Source: an uncultured Rothia sp. (GTDB taxonomy: Bacteria > Actinomycetota > Actinomycetes > Actinomycetales > Micrococcaceae). Taken from it: DNA of 25,970 bases. The notes below the pieces were generated by a model. That model was given only the letters and a program-made list of their open reading frames with translations. It was not told the origin of the DNA and searched no databases. Made by a program: the position numbers and the translations under genes. This document shows, piece after piece, positions 1-7,400 of the stretch (positions within the stretch are counted from its first letter, which is position 1; each line of letters opens with the position of its first letter). The stretch is taken from positions 1 to 25,970 of the forward strand of contig NZ_CALJRY010000331.1 in assembly GCF_937976295.1 (NCBI RefSeq), read 5' to 3'.

Positions 1-1199
1 ACGATAACGGCGGACACAGCCCCGCCGGGTACGATTCAGCTGGCTACGGCTACGACCCCGCCGCGGGCACCGCCTCAAACACCGCCACGCCCTACGGCAC
101 CGACTACGGAAGCTACGGAATCGACCCCGCAGCGCCCGCTGCAAATGCATCCGGTGCACCCGGCGTGCACGACCCGGCAGAAGCCTCCTCCGTTGTGCCC
201 AGCAACGAGGAATCCGTGCTCAGCCAAGCCGCCGCCATCGTCGACTCCTTCGCACCCGGCAGCGACTACGCCCTGCACGTGCAGAACGAAAACAACGACG
301 GCACCCTACCTCAGCACCCGGACATCAACCAGGACCCCGCCGCGCCCTCCCGCTACCAGCCCGGCCACCGCCTCGGCAAGATTGTGACCGTCTGGGGCAC
401 CCACGGTGCGCCCGGTCGAAGCACCATCGCCTTCAACCTCGCCGCCCTCGCGGCGCAGCAGGGCCAGCAGGTCTGTCTCATCGACGCAGATACCTATGCG
501 CCCAGCCTGGATGCACTCATGGCGCTCGAGGATACCGGCTCCGGCCTGGCAATTCTCTGCTCGGACGCCGACCGTGCCCAGCTCGACGAGAAGAAAGCCG
601 GCGCCATCATGGAGCGCGTGCCCCTCAAAAACGGCACCTTCGACTTCTTGAGCGGCATCACTTCCTCCTCGCGTTGGCCCGAGGTTCGCGCCCGCGCCTT
701 CTCCGAAGTGCTCGAATGGCTCAAACACCGCTACGACCTGGTCATTTGCGATGTTGCCGCCCCTATTGAGGTGGACGAGGAGCTAACCTTTGACGGCCCG
801 GCACCGCGCCGTAACGCCGCGACCCTCACCGCGCTCGCCTGCGCCGACCGCGTGATTGCGCTCGGCGAAGCGGACGTCATCGGTCTGCCGCGCCTGATCA
901 ACCTCGCCCGCGAGGTGCAGTCGCGCCCGGATCTTTTCGCCCCCGAAACGGATGTGCAGTACTGGCTCAACCGCAGCCGCCGCGAAGCCGCTGGGTTCAA
1001 CCCCGAGGCGAAGATGCGCGATAACTGGGCGCGCTACCTGTCGGTTCCGCTCACCGGCGTGATCCCGTACGAGCGTAAGGTCATGGACCGTTTGCGTCGC
1101 AACGGTGAAGCGCTGCTGGAGGTTGCACCTCGCCACGCGGTCGTGCAGTCCCTGGAGGCGATGCTTGAAGGCATGTACGCGGTGCGCCCCGGTGCGTAA
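1..1199 (+). CDS. CpaE/TadZ-like MinD-family P-loop ATPase (5' end outside window)
   Basis: The frame is open from the left edge, so the gene starts outside the window. A GTG at 165 is only an internal candidate. The first 80 or so visible residues are low complexity, rich in Gly, Tyr, Asp, Ala and Pro. The ATPase domain follows: a strand, then GTHGAPGRST (bases 396-425), then helix, then CLIDADTYAPSLD. This is the deviant Walker A layout of the MinD/ParA/CpaE group, but the P-loop lysine is Arg and the N-terminal signature lysine is not visible. VICDVAAP (about 747-770) looks like the Walker B strand. Proteins of this type act in the cytoplasm and often position Tad pilus machinery (TadZ/CpaE). 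That role is inferred, because the tad operon lies about 14 kb downstream. A partition or other regulatory role is possible. The family call is fairly safe; the function is not. Confidence 0.75.
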   Translation, partial: DNGGHSPAGYDSAGYGYDPAAGTASNTATPYGTDYGSYGIDPAAPAANASGAPGVHDPAEASSVVPSNEESVLSQAAAIVDSFAPGSDYALHVQNENNDGTLPQHPDINQDPAAPSRYQPGHRLGKIVTVWGTHGAPGRSTIAFNLAALAAQQGQQVCLIDADTYAPSLDALMALEDTGSGLAILCSDADRAQLDEKKAGAIMERVPLKNGTFDFLSGITSSSRWPEVRARAFSEVLEWLKHRYDLVICDVAAPIEVDEELTFDGPAPRRNAATLTALACADRVIALGEADVIGLPRLINLAREVQSRPDLFAPETDVQYWLNRSRREAAGFNPEAKMRDNWARYLSVPLTGVIPYERKVMDRLRRNGEALLEVAPRHAVVQSLEAMLEGMYAVRPGA

Positions 1200-1524
1200 G
1201 CCCGGCAGATAAATCCGTCAAATAAGTTCGTCGGATAAAACTAGCGCTGCTCAAAGACCCGGCTTGTTGGGGTGTCCCGTTCAGGGGCTCCGGCAGGTCG
1301 GGTTTTCTGCGTCTCAAGCATAGTGAGGGCGGGGGAGTAGTGCGAATATTTCATCTCAAAATTGAGGGGTTTATCTCATCTCACAGCGTCATATTTGGGA
1401 ATAAAAGCCTGCTTCAAGAAATGCTCTGTAAACTATTCCACGTATTGCCGTTTGAATGGGAATTGCGGCGAGCAAACCGTAAAATAGTTGAACCTACCCG
1501 AACTCATGGGAAGCACGCAAACAT
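1200..1524. other. Intergenic region with possible pdtaS promoter
   Basis: Apart from the hairpin at 1257-1310, the region becomes AT-richer from about 1340. A TAAAAT at 1480-1485 could be a -10 element for the kinase gene, and GGGAAG at about 1508-1513 could be its ribosome binding site. No well-spaced -35 is visible: TTGAAT at 1452-1457 is 22 bases away. A GTG-initiated frame (1340-1549) overlaps the kinase start and shows no recognisable protein. Confidence 0.3.
1257..1310 (+). terminator. Possible intrinsic terminator after the CpaE-like gene
   Basis: Arms 1257-1266 and 1294-1303 pair over 10 bases with two G-T wobbles, and a short T run follows at 1303-1306. The loop is long (27 bases) and can fold further, so the call is moderate. 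Confidence 0.45.
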
Positions 1525-3099
1525 ATGTCTTTTACTGAAGCGACTCTGAGCGCCTACGACTTCGGTCCTGGCGATACTGAACGTATTCACCTCATCAAGG
1601 GTGAATGGCAGATCATCTCCGATATTGCCCAGAGCGACCTGGTTTTATGGTTCCCCACCGACTACATTGTTGCCGACGGCAGCTCTCCGGATGCCGTCTC
1701 CGGCCCCAGCGCAACCAGTAGTTTCCGTGCCATCGCTCACGTGCGCCCTTCCAACGTTCGAACCCTCTTCCACCGCGACATCATTGAGCGCGAGATGGAC
1801 GAGGGAATCCGCGACGAGGCATACCGCGTCTGGATTGACCAGAACATCAGCACCTACACCGATGAGGGAAGCGGTGAAGGCGTTGGCGCCCGCCCGCGCG
1901 TACACGTGACTTTCGTACCCATTGTGCGCAATAACCGCACCATCGCACTGCTGACCAGCCACAAGATTGCCACCCCGAGCGGCTACCCGACCATCAGTGA
2001 CGAAGTCTACGAATTCGCTGCTGACACCATGCTCTCCATGGTGCACTCCGGCCTGTGGCCCGACCCCCTCGCTCAGGGGAACAACACTCAGGGCAACCCC
2101 CGCGTGATTGACGGCATTATTGTGCTCGACCCCTCCGGTCGTGTGGTTGTCGCTTCCCCGAACGCGAACTCCATGTACAACCGCATGGGCATGACCGGCT
2201 ACCTCGAAAAGCGAAACCTTGCCGATGTCACCCGCGCGATGCTTCCTGCCGGTGAGCAGGCAGATGAAACCCTGCAGCTGGTCCTGGCTGGTCGTAGTGA
2301 CCTGCGCACCGAATTGGTTATTGCTCGTGCTCGCGTGACTATGCGATCCATCCCGCTGCTGGCGCAGAAGCGTGCCCGCATCGAGCGTGAAGGCGCCGTG
2401 ATTCTTTGCCGCGATGTGACCGAGCTGCGCCGCCGCGAGCTGGAGCTCATGACTAAGGACGCGACCATCCGCGAAATTCACCACCGCGTGAAGAACAACC
2501 TGCAGACCGTGTCCGCTCTGCTGCGCCTGCAGTCGCGCCGCATGACCACGGACGAGGCGCGTCAGGGCCTGGAGCAGGCGATGCGCCGCGTGGCAACGAT
2601 TGCTACCGTGCACGAGGCACTCTCGCAGGGCCTGACTCAGAACGTCGACTTTGATGAGCTGATTGAGCGTCAGTTCCACCTTGCCGCTGAGCTCGCTTCC
2701 CCCGGTCAGCATGTTTCCACCAAGCTGATTGGCTCCTTCGGCGCGCTGCCGAGCCAGTTCGCCACCCCTCTGGCGCTGGTCATTAACGAGGTGGTCGCGA
2801 ACGCCGTGGAGCATGGCCTGGACGGCGAGACCGGCACCGTGACCCTCGAGGGTATTCGCGGTACCAACGATGAGGGCGAGAATATCCTCACCGTCGTGAT
2901 TACCGATGACGGTAAGGGCATGGGCGATAAGAAGATTGAAGAGTCCGGCCCGGATGCCTACCGCCCGGTGACCGGCAAGGAAGGCCTGGGCATGCAGATT
3001 GTGCGTACCCTGGTGGCGAGCGAGCTGAACGGCTCGATTCGCTGGGAGGCTAACGAGCCGACCGGTACCCGCGTGGTCATCACCGCGGTGCTCGTCTAA
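1525..3099 (+). CDS. pdtaS: PdtaS-like sensor histidine kinase (HisKA_2 family)
   Basis: This 524-residue protein has the PdtaS order. An N-terminal GAF-like region spans about 20-180 and a PAS-like region about 195-305. The HisKA_2 dimerisation helix carries the phospho-acceptor motif EIHHRVKNNLQ (His319/His320). The HATPase domain has an N-box with NEVVANAVEH (421-430), a G1 box DDGKGM (461-466) and a G2 box GLGMQIV (487-493). There is no membrane helix, so it is a soluble cytoplasmic kinase. In Mycobacterium the homologue phosphorylates PdtaR, an ANTAR-type RNA-binding response regulator; no PdtaR is visible here. The ATG at 1525 follows GGGAAG by about 11 bases. The neighbour whiB1 is the same as in M. 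tuberculosis (Rv3219/Rv3220c), which supports orthology, although here the two genes converge. Confidence 0.88.
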   Translation: MSFTEATLSAYDFGPGDTERIHLIKGEWQIISDIAQSDLVLWFPTDYIVADGSSPDAVSGPSATSSFRAIAHVRPSNVRTLFHRDIIEREMDEGIRDEAYRVWIDQNISTYTDEGSGEGVGARPRVHVTFVPIVRNNRTIALLTSHKIATPSGYPTISDEVYEFAADTMLSMVHSGLWPDPLAQGNNTQGNPRVIDGIIVLDPSGRVVVASPNANSMYNRMGMTGYLEKRNLADVTRAMLPAGEQADETLQLVLAGRSDLRTELVIARARVTMRSIPLLAQKRARIEREGAVILCRDVTELRRRELELMTKDATIREIHHRVKNNLQTVSALLRLQSRRMTTDEARQGLEQAMRRVATIATVHEALSQGLTQNVDFDELIERQFHLAAELASPGQHVSTKLIGSFGALPSQFATPLALVINEVVANAVEHGLDGETGTVTLEGIRGTNDEGENILTVVITDDGKGMGDKKIEESGPDAYRPVTGKEGLGMQIVRTLVASELNGSIRWEANEPTGTRVVITAVLV

Positions 3100-3123
3100 G
3101 CCCCTTCTCGTATGACATAAAGA

Positions 3124-3160
3124 ACTGCCGCCGCCCCGAGCACGGGGTGGCGGCAGTTTG
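3124..3160 (+). terminator. Intrinsic terminator of pdtaS
   Basis: An almost perfect GC-rich stem (ACTGCCGCC.CCCCG paired with CGGGG.GGCGGCAGT) closes a four-base AGCA loop. A short TTTG tail follows. It lies 25 bases after the kinase stop codon. Confidence 0.8.
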
Positions 3161-3199
3161 CTGTCTAGATAGGTTCTGTATATAGCACTCTGTATATGG

Positions 3200-3244
3200 C
3201 AAAAGCGTGGTGCAGTGACATTGAATCACTGCACCACGCTTTTG
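3200..3244 (-). terminator. Perfect 19-bp palindrome, terminator of whiB1 (probably bidirectional)
   Basis: The arms 3200-3218 and 3226-3244 are perfect 19-base inverted repeats around a 7-base loop (CATTGAA). Each arm ends in CAAAA/TTTTG, so the hairpin carries a short T run in either direction. It lies 24 bases past the whiB1 stop and can also back up the pdtaS terminator. Confidence 0.8.
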
Positions 3245-3268
3245 ATGCCCTATTGAATACTCCGGAAG

Positions 3269-3517
3269 TTAGGATGCACGGCGGGCACGAGCTGCGCGAC
3301 GCTTCATCGCACGACGCTCGTCTTCACTGGTGCCACCCCATACGCCGGAGTCCTGGCCGGTCTCGATGGCCCACTTCAGGCAGACGTCTACAACCTCGCA
3401 AGAGCGGCAGACGGTCTTGGCCTCTTCAATTTGCAACAGGGCAGGTCCGGTGTTTCCTACGGGGAAGAACAGCTCCGGGTCCTTGTCCAAACAAGCTGCA
3501 CGACTACGCCAATCCAC
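3269..3517 (-). CDS. whiB1: WhiB1-type iron-sulfur transcription regulator
   Basis: This 82-residue protein has the complete WhiB layout. Four cysteines (Cys9, Cys37, Cys40, Cys46) ligate a 4Fe-4S cluster. The GVWGG turn lies near residues 58-62 and a basic tail (KRRAARARR) follows. The spacing and the N-terminus (MDWR...DPELFFPVGN.GPAL) match mycobacterial WhiB1 closely, a nitric-oxide-sensitive, essential regulator that binds the primary sigma factor. The start is a GTG at 3517-3515. It is fixed by a strong AAGGAGG ribosome binding site (3530-3524 on the minus strand) six bases upstream; the ATG at 3533 is out of frame. It converges with pdtaS. No cysteine is missing. The target genes cannot be read from the sequence. 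Confidence 0.93.
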   Translation of the reverse strand: MDWRSRAACLDKDPELFFPVGNTGPALLQIEEAKTVCRSCEVVDVCLKWAIETGQDSGVWGGTSEDERRAMKRRAARARRAS

Positions 3518-3979
3518 GGTGGACCTCCTTCATGATTTACGGTCTCACGCGGTGGCAAGACACATCTATTTTCCTGTGCGCGTGTCAAATACATCCGCTG
3601 ATGGGATGCTCACCCAACGTTAGGGTGAAAATTGACTTATCAACTTTCCCATGTTGGAGCGGATGTGACAAGTACTTTTCTCTAAAAACTTCAGTATTAC
3701 ACTGAGGCATCTATCACTTAGGTAAACCTTTGTCTAATTGAGGGGGTGGGAAATCGCATACTGACACGCCTCATCTGAGCCGCGTCTCATAGGTGAGGCG
3801 GGGGCGGCTGGGTGAGCGGCGCCTCATGCATAATATAAAGCGGTACCTACCCCTGAAATGCCGCACCGATGACGAGGCGGTGCACCCCGAGACGGGGGAG
3901 CGCCCACCCGCTAATGTACCAGAACATCGGACCGAGTACACTCCGGTCTGCCGCCGACACTACCCATGAGGAGCCCACC
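3518..3979. promoter_or_regulatory. Divergent regulatory region between whiB1 and the 3980 gene
   Basis: On the minus strand a perfect TTGACA (3588-3583) could be the whiB1 -35. The best -10 partner is weak: ATGTGT at 3565-3560 with a 17-base spacer, or TAGATG with 14. On the plus strand CATAAT (3829-3834) after TG is a possible extended -10 for the downstream gene. TTAGGTAAACCTT (3718-3730) resembles the left half of a DtxR/IdeR iron box, but the right half does not match. TGAGGCG (3794-3800) and CGCCTCA (3820-3826) form a 7-base inverted repeat. None of these is proven. Confidence 0.35.
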
Positions 3980-4420
3980 GTGCCGTCACGCCCGTTCAAC
4001 GTCATCTACGCATTCGTTCTGACCGAAATTTTCGCGGCATACATTCTGATTCGCGGTATCCTCTACCCCTTTATCGTCAGCGGTATGTCTACCGCCCAGG
4101 CGATCGTGGGCGGCGTGCTCCAGGTGCTCATTGCTGCGGGCATGACCTACTACAGCCTGCGTTTCTACCGGGGCCGCTTCGGTTCGCGCCTGCCCATGAT
4201 CCTGATTACCCTCTGCGCGCTGTGGGTCACCGCAAGCACCCTCATCATAAATGTGAGTGCTCACGGCCTGAACATTGGCCAGTTCATCACGATTGCGGGT
4301 GTTATTTGCGCGGCGGCTGCCTTCATTTTCGTGCTCATGCCCAGTAGCCGCCGCTATATTGAGGCGGTCACCGAGGCTTCGGGCGAAGAAGCGGAGAAGT
4401 ACAGCCGCCGACGCCGCTAA
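3980..4420 (+). CDS. Small four-helix membrane protein of unknown function
   Basis: I do not recognise the family. The likely start is the GTG at 3980, which has GAGGAG (about 3968-3973) at a good distance. The upstream in-frame ATG at 3869 would add 37 polar residues with no ribosome binding site. The 146-residue product has four hydrophobic segments at about 8-32, 40-58, 74-91 and 99-119. Arg-rich loops (RFYRGRFGSR) and an Arg-rich end (YSRRRR) are probably cytoplasmic. It stands alone between whiB1 and the large FtsK-type gene, with which it converges 34 bases apart. No catalytic motif is visible. Confidence 0.72.
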   Translation: MPSRPFNVIYAFVLTEIFAAYILIRGILYPFIVSGMSTAQAIVGGVLQVLIAAGMTYYSLRFYRGRFGSRLPMILITLCALWVTASTLIINVSAHGLNIGQFITIAGVICAAAAFIFVLMPSSRRYIEAVTEASGEEAEKYSRRRR

Positions 4421-4454
4421 GCCCCCCAGAACATAAACCCTTAGAAGGCTCGCT

Positions 4455-7400
4455 CTAGACACCTGCCGGTACCTTCTGCGTAGCTACTACAGCCCGTGCT
4501 GCCGTGGTCGGTGCCAGGGGAACCTGCGCCGCGCACACGGAGGCGCCGTCCACCACCACGAGACGACCGGCGGGCTGCTCGCCCTGCGTGAATCGATCCA
4601 GCGGTAGCGCGGTCACCGTGCACATGTCGGCATCCGCCAGGGACGCGGGCGCGAGTAGAAGCGCACGCGAGCATCCCATGAGCGCAGCCAGCAGGGGCGA
4701 GGAGGCGCGCCTCGGCCACGGTGTGTAGGCGACCAGCATGGCGCGGAACTCACCGCGACGCTCCAGAAGTAGCTGCTGAACGGCGGGGGAGAGATACTGC
4801 AGGTCATCGACGAACACGAGCGTGCGCGCGGGGTTCTTCACCGAGTCCAGGAGCGCACGGGTACGCTCCACGCTCGGCGGCTCACCCGTAGCGCCGCCAG
4901 CACTCGTAGCGCCGCCAGCACCCGTAGCGCCGCCAGAACCCTCAAGGACGAGGGTGCTCAGCTGCGGGTTGAGCTGAGCAATGCTCTCCAGCAGGGTGCT
5001 TTTACCCGCCGACCGGGAGCCCTGCACCGGAACTACCGCGCCAGCCGGGGCGCTCAACCACACAGGCATCTGTCGGCGGTCAAAGGCAACCAGCAGCTTA
5101 GCGCCCTGCGAATTGCAGGCGGCGTGGGCGGCGGTCACGTACTCGGTCGAGGGCATGCGATAGTACTCGGGGAACTGCCGCAGAAGAGTGCCGGGGCGAG
5201 GGGTTGACCCGCTAGAAGCGCTCGCCGCGTTACCCCGCAGAACCTGAACCAGCTCCTGGAAACTCGCAACGCAGGGCGAAAGAATCGAAGCGCTCAGCGG
5301 CTGATCCCCAATCAACTCCTCATTGATGGCGCCCTCCACACAGTAGTGGCTCTGCGCCGGGGTAGGGTAGTCCTTGCTCGTTGAACGCATCAGGTCGGCG
5401 TCCAGGAAGCGGCGGCTCAACAGCGTAGAATGCGCCGCAGCAGCGAAACGACCGCGCGGGTTCAATGCGGAGGTAAACACCACCGAATATCCGCGACGGC
5501 ACCCCTGCGAGAGCAAGTCGTAGAGCAGGTTCTCCGTATCGGGTTGGCGAACCAGCGCCTCCAGCCAACTGTCCAGACCGTCCACGACAATGAGCGGACG
5601 GGCAGAATCCTCGGCACCCCACATGTTCGGGGTGCGCAGCTGCTCCAGGCAGAACCGCAGATGCGAAAGTTCCTGCGCACCCACGAGCGCCTCAAAGGCA
5701 CCGGCGTAGGGTTCCAGGTCACGGTAGAGCGCACCGTCAGAGGTCAGCAGAACAACCGGCGTGCGGGCGGCGAACGCCTGAGCTAAAAGCCCGTAGAGCA
5801 TCGGGGCTCGTTCGGCGCTCTGCGCCAGCAGTGCCAGCGCCTGCTGCCCCGACCAGCTGATCGGGCGGCGCACACCGTAGCGGGCAATCTCCAGCTCGCC
5901 CAGCAGGTACCCCTCGGATGCAACGCCAGAGTCTGTGGGTTCCTGCGGGGTAGCCGCCGGGTCAATGCCGTACGCTACCGGTTCGCTCACCGGCGCCTCC
6001 ACCACGGGCAGCGGGGTGTTCTCGGGAAGCTCCGGCGGAATCGGGCAATACTCATCCTGAACCGCCGCATTCTTCTGGAGACCCCTCGATACCTGATTCC
6101 TTGATGCGTGATTCCTCGGCGCGTACTCGCGTTCATAGAGCGCACGAATCTGCTGCGCCGAACGAATCAGCAACTCATCCTCATTGCCGCCCAACTTCTG
6201 TGCGGCAGAAGCGGCAGTCAGCTCACGCCAGCCACCATCCTCAAGACCCAGCACCTGCACCGGACGGGCATCGCTACTCGAGGGGACCGCATCCACCAGC
6301 GGGGCACGGAACGGCAGAGAATGGCCATCCGGCAGGCGCACATAACCGGCACCCGGATGCGCCGCCGAAATATACGCCGCAGACTCATGCTCCAGCAGGT
6401 TATAGGAATCCTGCGCGCTCGCCACGCGCAGGCAAATGCTCGTGGCAATATTGGCGCGAATATCCTGCGAAATAGCACCCTGCGGACGCTGAGTCGCCAA
6501 CACCAGGTGCAGACCCAGCGAACGACCAATCGTGGCGATGCGCATCAGCTCAGCCATAGCGTCCGGCATGGAATCGATGAGCATGCGGAACTCATCCACC
6601 ACGATCAGCAGCTCGGGGTAGCGCGGAGTCGTACCCGCCGCCTGGCAGGACGCCAGGTAGTCGCGGTAGGAGTTCACGCCGAGCGCCTGCAGATCCACCT
6701 CGCGGCGGTGAATATCGGCGCGCAAAAATTCGAGCGCACGCTCCACCGCGGACACATCAAAATTACTCAACACGCTCAGGGCATGCGGCAACTGAGCAAG
6801 AGGACCCAAACCCGCCGAGCCCTTGAAATCCACCAAAATCAGGCCGAGGCGCTCGGGCGGGTAACGTAGCGCAGCGCTGAGCACCAGCGAACGCAGCAGC
6901 TGTGACTTACCGGCACCGGTCGTGCCACCGAGCAGCCAGTGCGGACCGTGTTCAGACAGACCAATATTCAGTGGGCCACCCGAAGAAACACCCAGGTAGC
7001 AGCGAATATCGGAGGCGTAACGTTGAGCGGACCAGCGCTGCAGAACGGACTCCACCGCCATATCATCGGTGCGGTTCTTCTGCCGTGCGTTCTGCGCCTG
7101 GAGGGACGAGAACTGGAGAGAAGAGAATAGATGCGCCGACTGGTGCACCTGCGCCTCACTGAGCGCGCCCTGCTCCTGCTCGCATCCGGCACGGTACAGG
7201 TTCTCAAGAGCGGCACAGAACGCCTCAACACTCAGGCCGTCGGCGTGCTGGCACAGACCCTCACACGCTAGAGGATGCACCTGGTAGACGCCCTCGGTGG
7301 GCTGCACTGCAGGCGCGGCATAACCCTGCGCGCGGTAGCGGATGCTCTGACGGTGGCTGCCTTCGCTGGTGCACTCAATCCAGGCGGCACCAAAAAGCGC

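Noticed and set aside
1340..1549. 69-codon plus-strand frame before pdtaS
   Set aside because: It overlaps the kinase start, begins with GTG without a binding site, and has no recognisable content.
1645..2814. Minus-strand open frame of 389 codons inside pdtaS
   Set aside because: A GC-bias shadow of a gene with clear domains on the other strand.
3718..3730. DtxR/IdeR iron box
   Set aside because: Only the left half (TTAGGT) matches the known palindrome, so it is not reported as an operator.
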